Shown one piece after another: positions 36,201 through 43,009 of a stretch of 64,000 nucleotides of DNA. A model generated the notes under the pieces. The model made no database searches. It saw only the letters and a list, made by a program, of their open reading frames with translations, and had not been told where the DNA came from. The stretch is from RGIG3002 sp045546775 (GTDB taxonomy: Bacteria; Bacillota; Clostridia; Lachnospirales; Lachnospiraceae), in NCBI GenBank assembly GCA_045546775.1, contig JAZQDM010000063.1:1-64000 (forward strand). Reading direction: 5' to 3'. Within the stretch, counting starts at the first letter, position 1, and every line of letters begins with the position of its first letter. The translations under genes and the position numbers were made by a program.

Positions 36201-36418
36201 CAATGCGTAAGGAATCTGATGAGAACCTTCAGGTAACAGACCACATCAAAGTTTCCGTAAGCGGAAATGATAAGATTGCAGCAATTTTGGAAAACAACAA
36301 AGATGCAATTGCAACAAAAGTACTTGCAGACGAAATGTCTAGTACAGCTACATTCAAAAATGCAAAAGAATGGAACGTAAACGGTGAAAACGTAACAATT
36401 TCCATTGAGAGAGTGTAA
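33236..36418 (+). CDS. ileS: isoleucyl-tRNA synthetase, type 2 (eukaryote-like) form
   Basis: IleRS charges tRNA-Ile and edits Val. The 1060-residue protein shows GKPHIGHVLTRVIKDM with HIGH at residues 55-58, WDTHGLPVELEVEKLLGL, the editing CP1 domain with YILAWTTTPWTLPSN, and GQKMSKSKGNAVDPFDAL near residue 610. The PHIGHVLTR version and DTHGLPVELEVEK are those of IleRS2, the type that tends to resist mupirocin, unlike bacterial type 1 with its C-terminal zinc finger, which I do not see here. The gene is controlled by the upstream T-box. A GAAAGGAAG site precedes the ATG. Confidence 0.95.
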   Translation: MYEKVSTNLNFVEREKQTLDFWNANDIFKKSMDSRKEGPTYTFYDGPPTANGKPHIGHVLTRVIKDMIPRYRTMKGYMVPRKAGWDTHGLPVELEVEKLLGLDGKEQIEEYGLDPFITKCKESVWKYKGMWEDFSGTVGFWADMDDPYVTYHDDYIESEWWALKEIWNKGLLYKGFKIVPYCPRCGTPLSSHEVAQGYKDVKERSAVARFKVKGEDAYILAWTTTPWTLPSNVALCVNPDETYAKVKAADGYTYYMAEALLDTVLGKLAKEENKETGEAAVKAYEVLETYKGKDLEYKEYEPLFNYAVATCEKQHKKAFYVTCDNYVTLTDGTGVVHIAPAFGEDDANVGRKYDLPFVQLVDGKGEMTKETPYEGVFCKKADPMVLTDLEKNGLLYDAPKFEHSYPHCWRCDTPLIYYARESWFIKMTAVKEDLIKNNNTINWIPESIGKGRFGDWLENIQDWGISRNRYWGTPLNVWECECGHMHSIGSRQELADLSGNPDAKSVELHRPYIDEVTFPCEKCGKTMHRVPEVIDCWFDSGAMPFAQHHYPFENKDLFEQQFPAQFISEAVDQTRGWFYSLLAESTLLFNKAPYENVIVLGHVQDENGQKMSKSKGNAVDPFDALATYGADAIRWYFYINSAPWLPNRFHGKAVQEGQRKFMGTLWNTYAFFVLYANIDNFDASKYSLEYDKLTVMDKWLLSKLNTLIEEVDNDLGNYRIPEAARALESFVDDMSNWYVRRSRERFWAKGMEQDKINAYMTLYTALVTVSKVAAPMIPFMTEDIYQNLVRSIDKDAPESIHLCDYPVADKAFVDKKLEEDMDEVLKVVVMGRACRNAANIKNRQPIGNMFIKAPHALDEFYQAIIEEELNVKQVNFTDDVRDFTSYTFKPQLRTVGPKYGKQLGGIQKTLASLDGNAAMDELKANGALKFDVNGVEVALTEEDLLIEMSQKEGYVSEADNTVTVVLDTNLTEELIEEGFVLELISKIQTMRKESDENLQVTDHIKVSVSGNDKIAAILENNKDAIATKVLADEMSSTATFKNAKEWNVNGENVTISIERV

Positions 36419-36443
36419 GATAGAAAAATAGTCTAAAACATTA

Positions 36444-36478
36444 AAAAACCGTCTTGGGAAAGCCCCAAGGCGGTTTTT
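36444..36478 (+). terminator. intrinsic terminator after ileS
   Basis: AAAAACCGTCTTGGG pairs with CCCAAGGCGGTTTTT, giving a stem of about 15 pairs with a T-G wobble, ending in a five-T run. Confidence 0.85.
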
Positions 36479-36501
36479 GCTTTATAGGAAACGCTTGCAT
36501 C

Positions 36502-37581
36502 TTATTTTGTTTCAAAATAGGCGTCGACCCCATTGGCGATTCCCTCCGCAATGAGAGCCTGATAGTTTTCATCAGCCATCTTTAAATCTTCATCCGGGTT
36601 TGTCATATAACCCATTTCCACGATAGTAACCGGAATCATACTCCAGTTGATACCGCTCATCGAGTCGGTTTCCCAGACACGCTCTTTTTTGCATCCTGTG
36701 CTTAAAACCATCTCGTCCAAAATGCAGTCCGAAAGGTTTCGGCTATCCGTGTACAAATGCGCTACATACGGGTTGTTCGGTGTCGGACAGATTGTCATGG
36801 CACCGTTTACGGATGGATTTTCAGAGCCGTTTGCGTGAATGCGGATAAAAATATCAGCACCGGAATCGTAAGCCATTTGCGCGCGTTCTGCGTTGCTTAT
36901 GTTGACATCGTTTGTTTCCCGGACCATATACACTTCATAGCCGCGCGCTTCTAATGTATCGCGCAACTTTAAGCTTACCTGCAAATTCAGTTCGTACTCG
37001 GCAAGTCCGCTCGTTGTACCGCGCGTGCCACCGGTTACTTTTGCCTTTGTTTCCGATGCACCGGGGCCTACCGGTTCGGGCTCGGAGTTTCCTCTTGCCT
37101 GATGCCCTGCATCAATAGCAACGACATAGCCGGTTCCGTCGCCGGGTGCTTTTTTCTCGCGCAAGTAATCGGAATGGACAAAATAAGTGTTGCCCTCGTA
37201 TTGAATGGCGCTCCACTCTTCGCAGTCCCCAATCTTTTCAAAAACGGTTCCGCGTGCGGCTTGCATAAAAGCTTCACCGTCCGTGGATGGAGCAAAGCGG
37301 ACATTTACTTTGTCAGTAGCATAAACAGAAAGCGGTTCCGGTAAAGGGACAATATTATATTGCTCGGTAACTTCCTGCGTTTCAGGCACGGTTTCTGTTG
37401 CCGGAGCAGTTTCCGTTTCCGGGACGTCAGCATCCGGACTTTCTGTGGATTCTACTATCGTTTCTGCAAAGGCGATAGCTGTTTCGTTTTCCTTTTCAGA
37501 AGTATTGCCCTGACAACCAGTCAGGGCAATGAGAATGAAAAGGTTTAAAATCATTAATTTTAATATTTTCATTTTATTCAT
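36502..37581 (-). CDS. N-acetylmuramoyl-L-alanine amidase, lipoprotein with SH3-like domain
   Basis: Amidase_3 enzymes cleave the amide between MurNAc and L-Ala in peptidoglycan. The product (359 residues from ATG 37581; a TTG at 37590 with closer GGAG spacing would add three) has a lipoprotein signal ending LFILIALTG-Cys, a Thr/Glu/Pro-rich linker (about residues 25-80), an SH3b-like domain (VNVRFAPSTDGEAFM, about 88-140), and a C-terminal zinc amidase. The zinc/catalytic residues are visible: VVAIDAGHQ (His), GLAEYELN (Glu), FIRIHANGS (His) and VEMGYMTNP (Glu). Located outside the membrane. It begins the minus-strand cell-envelope block. Confidence 0.92.
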   Translation of the reverse strand: MNKMKILKLMILNLFILIALTGCQGNTSEKENETAIAFAETIVESTESPDADVPETETAPATETVPETQEVTEQYNIVPLPEPLSVYATDKVNVRFAPSTDGEAFMQAARGTVFEKIGDCEEWSAIQYEGNTYFVHSDYLREKKAPGDGTGYVVAIDAGHQARGNSEPEPVGPGASETKAKVTGGTRGTTSGLAEYELNLQVSLKLRDTLEARGYEVYMVRETNDVNISNAERAQMAYDSGADIFIRIHANGSENPSVNGAMTICPTPNNPYVAHLYTDSRNLSDCILDEMVLSTGCKKERVWETDSMSGINWSMIPVTIVEMGYMTNPDEDLKMADENYQALIAEGIANGVDAYFETK

Positions 37582-37612
37582 AGTGTACAAAGTTCTCCAT
37601 GCTTTGAGAAAA

Positions 37613-38407
37613 TTACCACATACTGTACATAAAAGAAGTAAGAATACTTTCTAACATTGCTTTGCCGATAAAATAAATAATAAAGATTCCAACAGCAGAT
37701 GCAATTAAGTTAGCCCAAAGTGCCATAGGACTATTTTTTGTTACTACATTTGTAACCTGCTGGCTGAAGATAAGCCATGCAACAATACAAAGAGCAAGGA
37801 ACCACAATGCAAAAGTACCGTTGATAAAGGCTGTAATAAAGTAGATAAGGAATAACATTGTTCCCGGAATTGTTGCTACGCAATAATCTGCTAAAACATC
37901 AAGGAATGCAAGGTTCGGTGTGTTTTTCTTGCCGAAAATAAGACCGAAGATAGAAGCACTTACAATGCCGATGAGTGCAGCCAAAGCAAATAATAAACCT
38001 AATTTTGCAGTAGTTTCTGCTGATTTTACATCACTAAGTAATGTGAGTAAGAACAAAAGTACAACATGCACGCCGCCAAGAATGAGAGCAGCCATTTTGT
38101 TCTGGTTTGCGTTTGCGTTCTGGATTGCTGTGCCGGGTGCTTTTAAAATACCAACAACCAAATCTGCACATGCAGAGAAAATCTGTTTTGATTTTTCAGC
38201 AGTAGCACTCGGAACATATCCGCCCTGAGGAGCCTGTTGCTGATACTGAGGAGCCTGCTGATATTGAGGAGCTGCCTGCTGAGGAGCTGCCTGATTGAAG
38301 TTCATAGCGCCCTGAGCGTTCGGATCCTGATGGATGCCCTGAGATGCAGCGCAAGTACATGCGCCATTTGTTAATGGTTGTCCGCAAAATTTACAAAAGT
38401 TTGCCAT
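37613..38407 (-). CDS. zinc-ribbon multi-pass membrane protein, Yip1-like
   Basis: The 264-residue protein starts with a treble-clef-like zinc knuckle (FCKFCGQPLTNGACTCA), then a Gln/Pro/Ala-rich tract (residues about 30-70, QQAPQYQQAPQYQQQAPQGG-like), and about five membrane spans from residue about 107 (MAALILGGVHVVLLFLLTLL, LGLLFALAALIGIVSASIFG, IPGTMLFLIYFITAFING, LWFLALCIVAWLIFS, LIASAVGIFIIYFIGKAM). The span pattern is like Yip1-type membrane proteins. It is the last gene of the minus-strand operon and shares the Gln-rich tract style with the divergent protein at 41873. Confidence 0.75.
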   Translation of the reverse strand: MANFCKFCGQPLTNGACTCAASQGIHQDPNAQGAMNFNQAAPQQAAPQYQQAPQYQQQAPQGGYVPSATAEKSKQIFSACADLVVGILKAPGTAIQNANANQNKMAALILGGVHVVLLFLLTLLSDVKSAETTAKLGLLFALAALIGIVSASIFGLIFGKKNTPNLAFLDVLADYCVATIPGTMLFLIYFITAFINGTFALWFLALCIVAWLIFSQQVTNVVTKNSPMALWANLIASAVGIFIIYFIGKAMLESILTSFMYSMW

Positions 38408-38455
38408 ATTTAATTTTCCTCCCTTAAGATAAGAATTTAAAATTTATAAATTAAT

Positions 38456-39676
38456 TTAATAAAAATTAATTTCGGTCACAACCCAGTCTTCGCCGATCAA
38501 TACATAAGTAAAAGATGCATAGAATCTGTCGGTGAAAGCACAGGGAATATATTCGGTGGTATTGTTCCACCAGTCATGATACGTTTCGTATCCGGAAAGT
38601 TCGATGGAGCTTTCCAAATTGAGTTTCAAAAACGGTGCACCTTTGGCGGAATCAAATCCGTAATTAGACAAGGTACACTCGATATCATCAATCATAATAT
38701 CGTCGTATATGTAATATCCTTCGCCATTAAAATAGTTAAGCCAATTGTCATAGCTGTACGAAAAATTATTTGTATTTTGGAATATAGCATTGTTTTCCGT
38801 TATAAAATTTTCGTAAGATTTCTCGGCCATAAGTCCTGTGAAAATGGTTTCGATATTGTCGCGGGACTTTGTTGCTACAGTGTCAATGGCCTCCGAAGAA
38901 GGTGTCATGTCTGTAAAGTTATAATATGCATAGTTTGCAACAACAATTTCTTCACACCGTGTTTCTCGTCCCGGAGCAGAAACTTCCAACAAGTAGGTAC
39001 CGCGGAATACGTCCGGAAGCAAATATACATTTGTTGTATCATGTTCTTCAATTTTTATCTTTTTCACAGCAGACAAATCAATTCCGTTTAACGTGATGGT
39101 TGCATCTGCCGGAACACTGATTTGGACTTCGGATGCAATCAAATGGTCTGTGTTGATTTTCCAGTCATCAAAAAAGAGCCATTTCTTGCCGGATTGTTTT
39201 CTGACCTCGATTACTTCGTTCATATCGTTGTAATCTGTTTCAAACGTGCATGAAAACTGGGATTTGTTTTCGGTGGAACCGAAGGACATTTCCTCAATTT
39301 CGTAATCGTCAATTTCGTCGTAGTCAGCACTTAATTGCACGCTGACAAACAAGTCTTCGGAGAGCAGTTCGGAAGAAGATACATCCAATAAAGAATATAC
39401 CGTTTCCCAGTCACCGGCAGCTTTTGCTTTTGCGTAAGTACGCGCCGTTGCGTTTGCACTGAATTTGGAATTTGCAACAGCAAAAAATGCAAAAATCAAA
39501 GCAGCGAAAAGCAACAATTCAAAAAGAAATATTTTTGTAGACTTTGCGATTGGCGGACGGCGTAAAGCAGGTATCTGTTGTTGAACCGGAGGTGCTGCTG
39601 TTATAACTTTTGCCCCGCAATTATCACAGAACAAAGAGCCGTCATCAAGCTTTGTGCCACATTTTTCACAAAACAT
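38456..39676 (-). CDS. zinc-ribbon / single-TM / TcaA-like protein, copy A
   Basis: The 406-residue protein has an N-terminal zinc ribbon (MFCEKCGTKLDDGSLFCDNC), one membrane span (residues about 48-68, IFLFELLLFAALIFAFFAVA), and a large extracytoplasmic part. The TcaA-like segment begins ISVPADATITLNGIDLSAV near residue 190. This layout matches TcaA-type proteins that link a cytoplasmic ribbon to an outside domain, known in Staphylococcus for glycopeptide response. It is about 35% similar by eye to copy B (375 aa) two genes upstream, sharing LNGIDLS, APG and a SRDxxExIFTGL motif. GGAGGG precedes the ATG. Confidence 0.82.
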   Translation of the reverse strand: MFCEKCGTKLDDGSLFCDNCGAKVITAAPPVQQQIPALRRPPIAKSTKIFLFELLLFAALIFAFFAVANSKFSANATARTYAKAKAAGDWETVYSLLDVSSSELLSEDLFVSVQLSADYDEIDDYEIEEMSFGSTENKSQFSCTFETDYNDMNEVIEVRKQSGKKWLFFDDWKINTDHLIASEVQISVPADATITLNGIDLSAVKKIKIEEHDTTNVYLLPDVFRGTYLLEVSAPGRETRCEEIVVANYAYYNFTDMTPSSEAIDTVATKSRDNIETIFTGLMAEKSYENFITENNAIFQNTNNFSYSYDNWLNYFNGEGYYIYDDIMIDDIECTLSNYGFDSAKGAPFLKLNLESSIELSGYETYHDWWNNTTEYIPCAFTDRFYASFTYVLIGEDWVVTEINFY

Positions 39677-39688
39677 AAGTATCCCTCC

Positions 39689-40249
39689 TTACCTGTAACC
39701 TAACGCAGTCTCAACTTGCGTAATCAAATCTAAGTTGTAAATTTCATAATCATTAAAAATGCTTTGCCCAAAAGCATCCATTTCGTCCGCTGTATAAATC
39801 GGCTCATACCAGGTTTGCGCTTCAAAATGCTCACGCAAAGCTTCATCCTCGAACATTCTTCCGTGTCTTGCATAAATTTCGTTACGCGCTACACGCAAAT
39901 CCCAAGCGGACATATCATACAATTCGTATTCGGCCAGATAACGGGAGTCGCTGTCCTCGAAGAGATAACCGGAAGAATTGTCAACTGAAGAGTCTTCTGC
40001 CGAAACGCCTATGTTATCGATTGTTCTGGATAGGGAAATTTCTGCATCGATTGGCCGCGTGTTCCAAGGCGATGTTGTTTCCGTTACTGCAGCAGAAAAA
40101 TCCGGAGTCAAATCGTTTGGTTTTGAAGCTTTATAGGACGGGGTTGTTTTTGCGAACAACAGCACCAGCAAAGCAATCAAAGCGACAATGAACAAACCGA
40201 ATATAAGATTCAACCATATCGGTACGCCTTTCTTTTTAGTAGATGACAT
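39689..40249 (-). CDS. single-TM protein with YARHG domain
   Basis: The 186-residue protein has a short basic N-terminus, one membrane span (IWLNLIFGLFIVALIALLVLL, residues about 10-30), a variable linker, and a C-terminal YARHG domain: LRVARNEIYARHGRMFEDEA near residue 118, followed by FEAQTWYEPIY and the family Asp in TADEMDAF. YARHG is an extracellular domain found in many bacterial envelope proteins with an unknown ligand. It lies between the two zinc-ribbon paralogues, 12 bases upstream of copy A. Confidence 0.88.
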   Translation of the reverse strand: MSSTKKKGVPIWLNLIFGLFIVALIALLVLLFAKTTPSYKASKPNDLTPDFSAAVTETTSPWNTRPIDAEISLSRTIDNIGVSAEDSSVDNSSGYLFEDSDSRYLAEYELYDMSAWDLRVARNEIYARHGRMFEDEALREHFEAQTWYEPIYTADEMDAFGQSIFNDYEIYNLDLITQVETALGYR

Positions 40250-40284
40250 GTTATCCCTCCTTTGTATGTAAATCAGTGTATGTA

Positions 40285-41412
40285 TTAACGAAAGCTAATG
40301 TTTGTCAAAGTCCAGATATCCTCAATACAGTGAAAGATAAGTGTTCCATTGATGGAAGAAGCTTCACCGCCCAAAGTAAGTGTCCCTTCAAAATTCATCT
40401 CAATGTAAGGCGCGTATAGAGTGTCGTCCTCATCCGAACCGAAAGAAGCCATGTTGCAGCGGATATCGGAAATGGTCGCGTTTTGATACGCAGCTTGTGA
40501 GCTGCCTGCAAGCGAGGGAAGCCATTCGTTATACAGGGAACGGAAGTTTTCGGTGTTTTGAAAAAGTTCTTCGTTCCGTATTACAAGCACTTCGTAGGAT
40601 TCGTCGTCTGCAAGACCGGTAAAAATAATTTCCATAATATCCCGGGACTGCTCTGCCAATGTATCAATGGTAGCATTGGCAGGCTCAAGCTTTTTGTATT
40701 CCACAACGGTATCTTCTGTTATGAAAACCTGTTCTGTGTGAGTGCCGACACCGGGAGCTGCAACTTCCACGGTATAGTTGCCGGTAAACATAGTAGGTAA
40801 TATAAATATTTCGGTATCCGCAAATGGTGTAATTTCCACATCGGAAATGGTGGATAAATCTATGCCGTTTAATTTTACAGTAGAACCGGTAGGAACAACA
40901 ATTAGTGCATCATCTGCCAGTGCAATAAAATTGGGCGCAAGTCCCCAATTGCCATCGGAATGTTTGCATAACAGTAACGTTGCATAGGATGGCTGAGAGC
41001 CGTCCAAGGAGTAAAAGGTACATGTAGCCTCTATTTCGGTTGAATCGTATGAAACATGGGTAAGCTCATAACTGCCGTATTGTTTCCGGTAACTTTCCGG
41101 CAAGATTGCGAAAAAGAACTCTTTTGTCAGCAATCCGGAATCTGAAAGCTCCAGCAAATCATAAATATAATCCCAATCTTGATGAATTCTTGCTTCCGCA
41201 TAATTGTGTAGCGCGGTCTCTTTGCGCAACTTTGTGCCAACTGTGAAAAAGGCAATGATAACAGCTGCAAAAATGATACATTCCAAAATAAAAAATAGAG
41301 TGGATTTTGGCATGCGCTCTTTGGAGTTACGCTCGCCGGGAAAAAAACTGTTACATTGCGGACAACGAAATGCCGAATCTTTCAATTGTGCACCGCATAC
41401 TTTACAAATCAT
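40285..41412 (-). CDS. zinc-ribbon / single-TM / TcaA-like protein, copy B
   Basis: The 375-residue paralogue of copy A has the ribbon MICKVCGAQLKDSAFRCPQC, one span (about residues 36-58, STLFFILECIIFAAVIIAFF), and the same outside region: VVPTGSTVKLNGIDLSTISD near 170, AAPGVGTHTEQVF, then IDTLAEQSRDIMEIIFTGLA. Copy A matches each of these (IDTVATKSRDNIETIFTGLM). Loop lengths differ by about 30 residues. This is the second unit of a tandem duplication in the operon. Confidence 0.82.
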   Translation of the reverse strand: MICKVCGAQLKDSAFRCPQCNSFFPGERNSKERMPKSTLFFILECIIFAAVIIAFFTVGTKLRKETALHNYAEARIHQDWDYIYDLLELSDSGLLTKEFFFAILPESYRKQYGSYELTHVSYDSTEIEATCTFYSLDGSQPSYATLLLCKHSDGNWGLAPNFIALADDALIVVPTGSTVKLNGIDLSTISDVEITPFADTEIFILPTMFTGNYTVEVAAPGVGTHTEQVFITEDTVVEYKKLEPANATIDTLAEQSRDIMEIIFTGLADDESYEVLVIRNEELFQNTENFRSLYNEWLPSLAGSSQAAYQNATISDIRCNMASFGSDEDDTLYAPYIEMNFEGTLTLGGEASSINGTLIFHCIEDIWTLTNISFR

Positions 41413-41450
41413 AAAATGTGTCCCCCCTCAAATGGATTGAGAATGCATCG

Positions 41451-41684
41451 TTATTCTGCAGACTCTGATAAAGAAATATCCTCACTTATCACGCGTGTAT
41501 CCCACGGCGAAGTATAGGCGGATTCCTGCGGTTCCACGTAGGACGGGACAGAAGAAAAGTCTGTTGGATGAAACGTTGTTTCTTCCGGGACCACATAAAG
41601 TGCCAGTACAACTGCAACGACAACAATTACTATTCCAAACGCGATATCCAGCCAAATGGGTATCGCTTTTTTCTTTGTATCCAT
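41451..41684 (-). CDS. 77-aa single-TM stub, YARHG protein paralogue lacking the YARHG domain
   Basis: The protein begins MDTKKKAIPIWLDIAFGIVI and has one span (residues about 9-31) then a linker ending SPWDTRVISEDISLSESAE. It aligns along its full length with the first 77 residues of the 186-aa YARHG protein (MSSTKKKGVPIWLNLIFGLF, then TSPWNTRPIDAEISLSRTID). It ends just where that protein continues to the YARHG domain. It is first in the operon, 38 bases ahead of copy B, so the pair repeats the order of the YARHG protein and copy A. It may be a truncated but still translated gene. Confidence 0.7.
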   Translation of the reverse strand: MDTKKKAIPIWLDIAFGIVIVVVAVVLALYVVPEETTFHPTDFSSVPSYVEPQESAYTSPWDTRVISEDISLSESAE

Positions 41685-41712
41685 ATCTATCTCCCCAAAT
41701 ATCGAAATCTCA

Positions 41713-41760
41713 AAATATAATCCAATTATACGTCAAATAGTGACAAAAGTAAACAATTCG
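41713..41760 (-). promoter_or_regulatory. promoter of the zinc-ribbon/YARHG operon
   Basis: On the minus strand TTTACT is followed after 17 bases by TATAAT (about 41724-41729 on the plus coordinates). The -35 is a moderate match. Confidence 0.5.
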
Positions 41761-41792
41761 AAGAAAAAGTCTAAATATTTGTCGTAAAATGT

Positions 41793-41821
41793 TTGACGTG
41801 CGTGTTTTAAGTATATATAAT
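41793..41821 (+). promoter_or_regulatory. sigma-A promoter of the divergent zinc-ribbon gene
   Basis: TTGACG (41793-41798), 17-base spacer, TATAAT (41816-41821). Confidence 0.75.
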
Positions 41822-41872
41822 ATTTATTAAGTAGTTTTTACATAACAGAAAGACATGAGGAGGAATTTCAAG

Positions 41873-42856
41873 ATGAAGTTTTGTACAAATTGTGGTTCAC
41901 AATTATCAGATGATGCATTGTTTTGCTCCGGATGCGGACAAAAACAAGAAGTTGTAGCACCTACAGTAGAAACACCGGTAGCAACTCCGGTAGTAGAGAC
42001 TCCTGTAGTGGAGACTCCTGTAGTAGAGACTCCGGTAGTGGAAACACCGGTAGCAACTCCGGTTGTAGAGACACCGGTAGCAGAGACAGCACCGTTCCAG
42101 CCGACACAGGATACACAGTTCCAGCCGTTCCAGCAGCAGGCACCGGTACAGGATGCACCGTTCCAGCCGTTCCATCCACAGGCACCGGCACAGGATGCAC
42201 CGTTCCAGCCACAGGCACCGGCACAGGATACACAGTTCCAGCCGTTCCAGCAGCAAGCAACACCGTTCCAGCAGCAGGCAGCACCGCAGTTTAACCAGAA
42301 TGCATTCCAGCAGCAGGCACCGGTTTACAACAATGCGTATGACCCGCAGCCGAAGAAAAAATCCAAAGCACCGTTAATCATTGGATTATTGGTTGCAATT
42401 GTTGCAGCAGTAGCAGTTCTTTTCTTTGTATTTAAGAGCATCGGTATCGGCGGCAAACCTTACGAATCCGCATTCAAAAACTTGTGTGGCGCTATCAACA
42501 ATCAGGATGTAGACAAACTTTTCAAATTGTTCCCGCCTGAAATGGAAGAGTTGATGGAAACGTACATGAAGATGGGCGACATGGATGAAGATGAAATCAT
42601 GGATGAGATTTTCGGTTCCATGGGTGCAGAAGACATCAAAGTGTCTTACAAGATTGAAGGCGACAAACGTCTTGATAAAGAAGACTTAGAAGAATACATC
42701 GATTACTATGGTGATGAAGTTACAGACGGCTATGAAGTAGAAGTTACGTTGATCGCAGAGATGGACGGCGAGAAAGAAGAAACAGAAGAAGAAATGGTTC
42801 TCATCAAAATTGATGGTCGTTGGTGCTTTGAAGAGTTACTTTGGAGCTTATACTAA
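41873..42856 (+). CDS. zinc-ribbon protein with ETPVV repeats, Gln/Pro tract, one TM and NTF2-like tail
   Basis: The 327-residue protein has the ribbon MKFCTNCGSQLSDDALFCSG, then repeats of the pentapeptide VETPV (residues about 30-75; DNA 41965-42080), a longer FQPFQQQAPVQD-type tract (about 76-155), a basic patch and one span (APLIIGLLVAIVAAVAVLFF, about 168-187), and an outside domain of about 130 residues resembling NTF2-like units (YESAFKNLCGAINNQDVDKL). I start at ATG 41873 after GAGGAGG. Divergent from the minus-strand operon; both sides share ribbons, so they probably act together. Repeat number may vary between strains. Confidence 0.8.
   Translation: MKFCTNCGSQLSDDALFCSGCGQKQEVVAPTVETPVATPVVETPVVETPVVETPVVETPVATPVVETPVAETAPFQPTQDTQFQPFQQQAPVQDAPFQPFHPQAPAQDAPFQPQAPAQDTQFQPFQQQATPFQQQAAPQFNQNAFQQQAPVYNNAYDPQPKKKSKAPLIIGLLVAIVAAVAVLFFVFKSIGIGGKPYESAFKNLCGAINNQDVDKLFKLFPPEMEELMETYMKMGDMDEDEIMDEIFGSMGAEDIKVSYKIEGDKRLDKEDLEEYIDYYGDEVTDGYEVEVTLIAEMDGEKEETEEEMVLIKIDGRWCFEELLWSLY
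41965..42080 (+). repeat. 15-bp coding tandem repeat (VETPV units)
   Basis: About eight imperfect copies of a 15-base unit, GTAGAGACTCCTGTA-like, encode ETPVV or ATPVV. The unit differs between copies mainly at third positions. Slippage within it would change protein length in steps of five residues and keep frame. Confidence 0.8.
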
Positions 42857-42865
42857 AACACAATG

Positions 42866-42900
42866 GAACCCGGAAGATTTTTCCGGGTTCTTTCTTTTTT
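42866..42900 (+). terminator. intrinsic terminator after the repeat-bearing zinc-ribbon gene
   Basis: GAACCCGGAA (42866-42875) pairs perfectly with TTCCGGGTTC (42881-42890), then TTTCTTTTTT. Confidence 0.93.
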
Positions 42901-42952
42901 CGATAATTGTCTGAAAAATGTAATATGATTCACATATATGCAAATAAAACAC

Positions 42953-42981
42953 TTGGAAAAAAGACAAGAATCCGCTATACT
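42953..42981 (+). promoter_or_regulatory. glgP: sigma-A promoter of glgP
   Basis: TTGGAA, a 17-base spacer and TATACT; 29 bases upstream of the glgP ATG. Confidence 0.7.
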
Positions 42982-43009
42982 ATAGTGTAATGAACGAAGG
43001 AGGTATACT

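Noticed and set aside
41906..42377. Several repetitive open frames of Ser/Arg/Gly or Cys/Leu repeats
   Set aside because: They arise from the 15-bp and Gln/Pro repeats of the real zinc-ribbon gene read in other frames.
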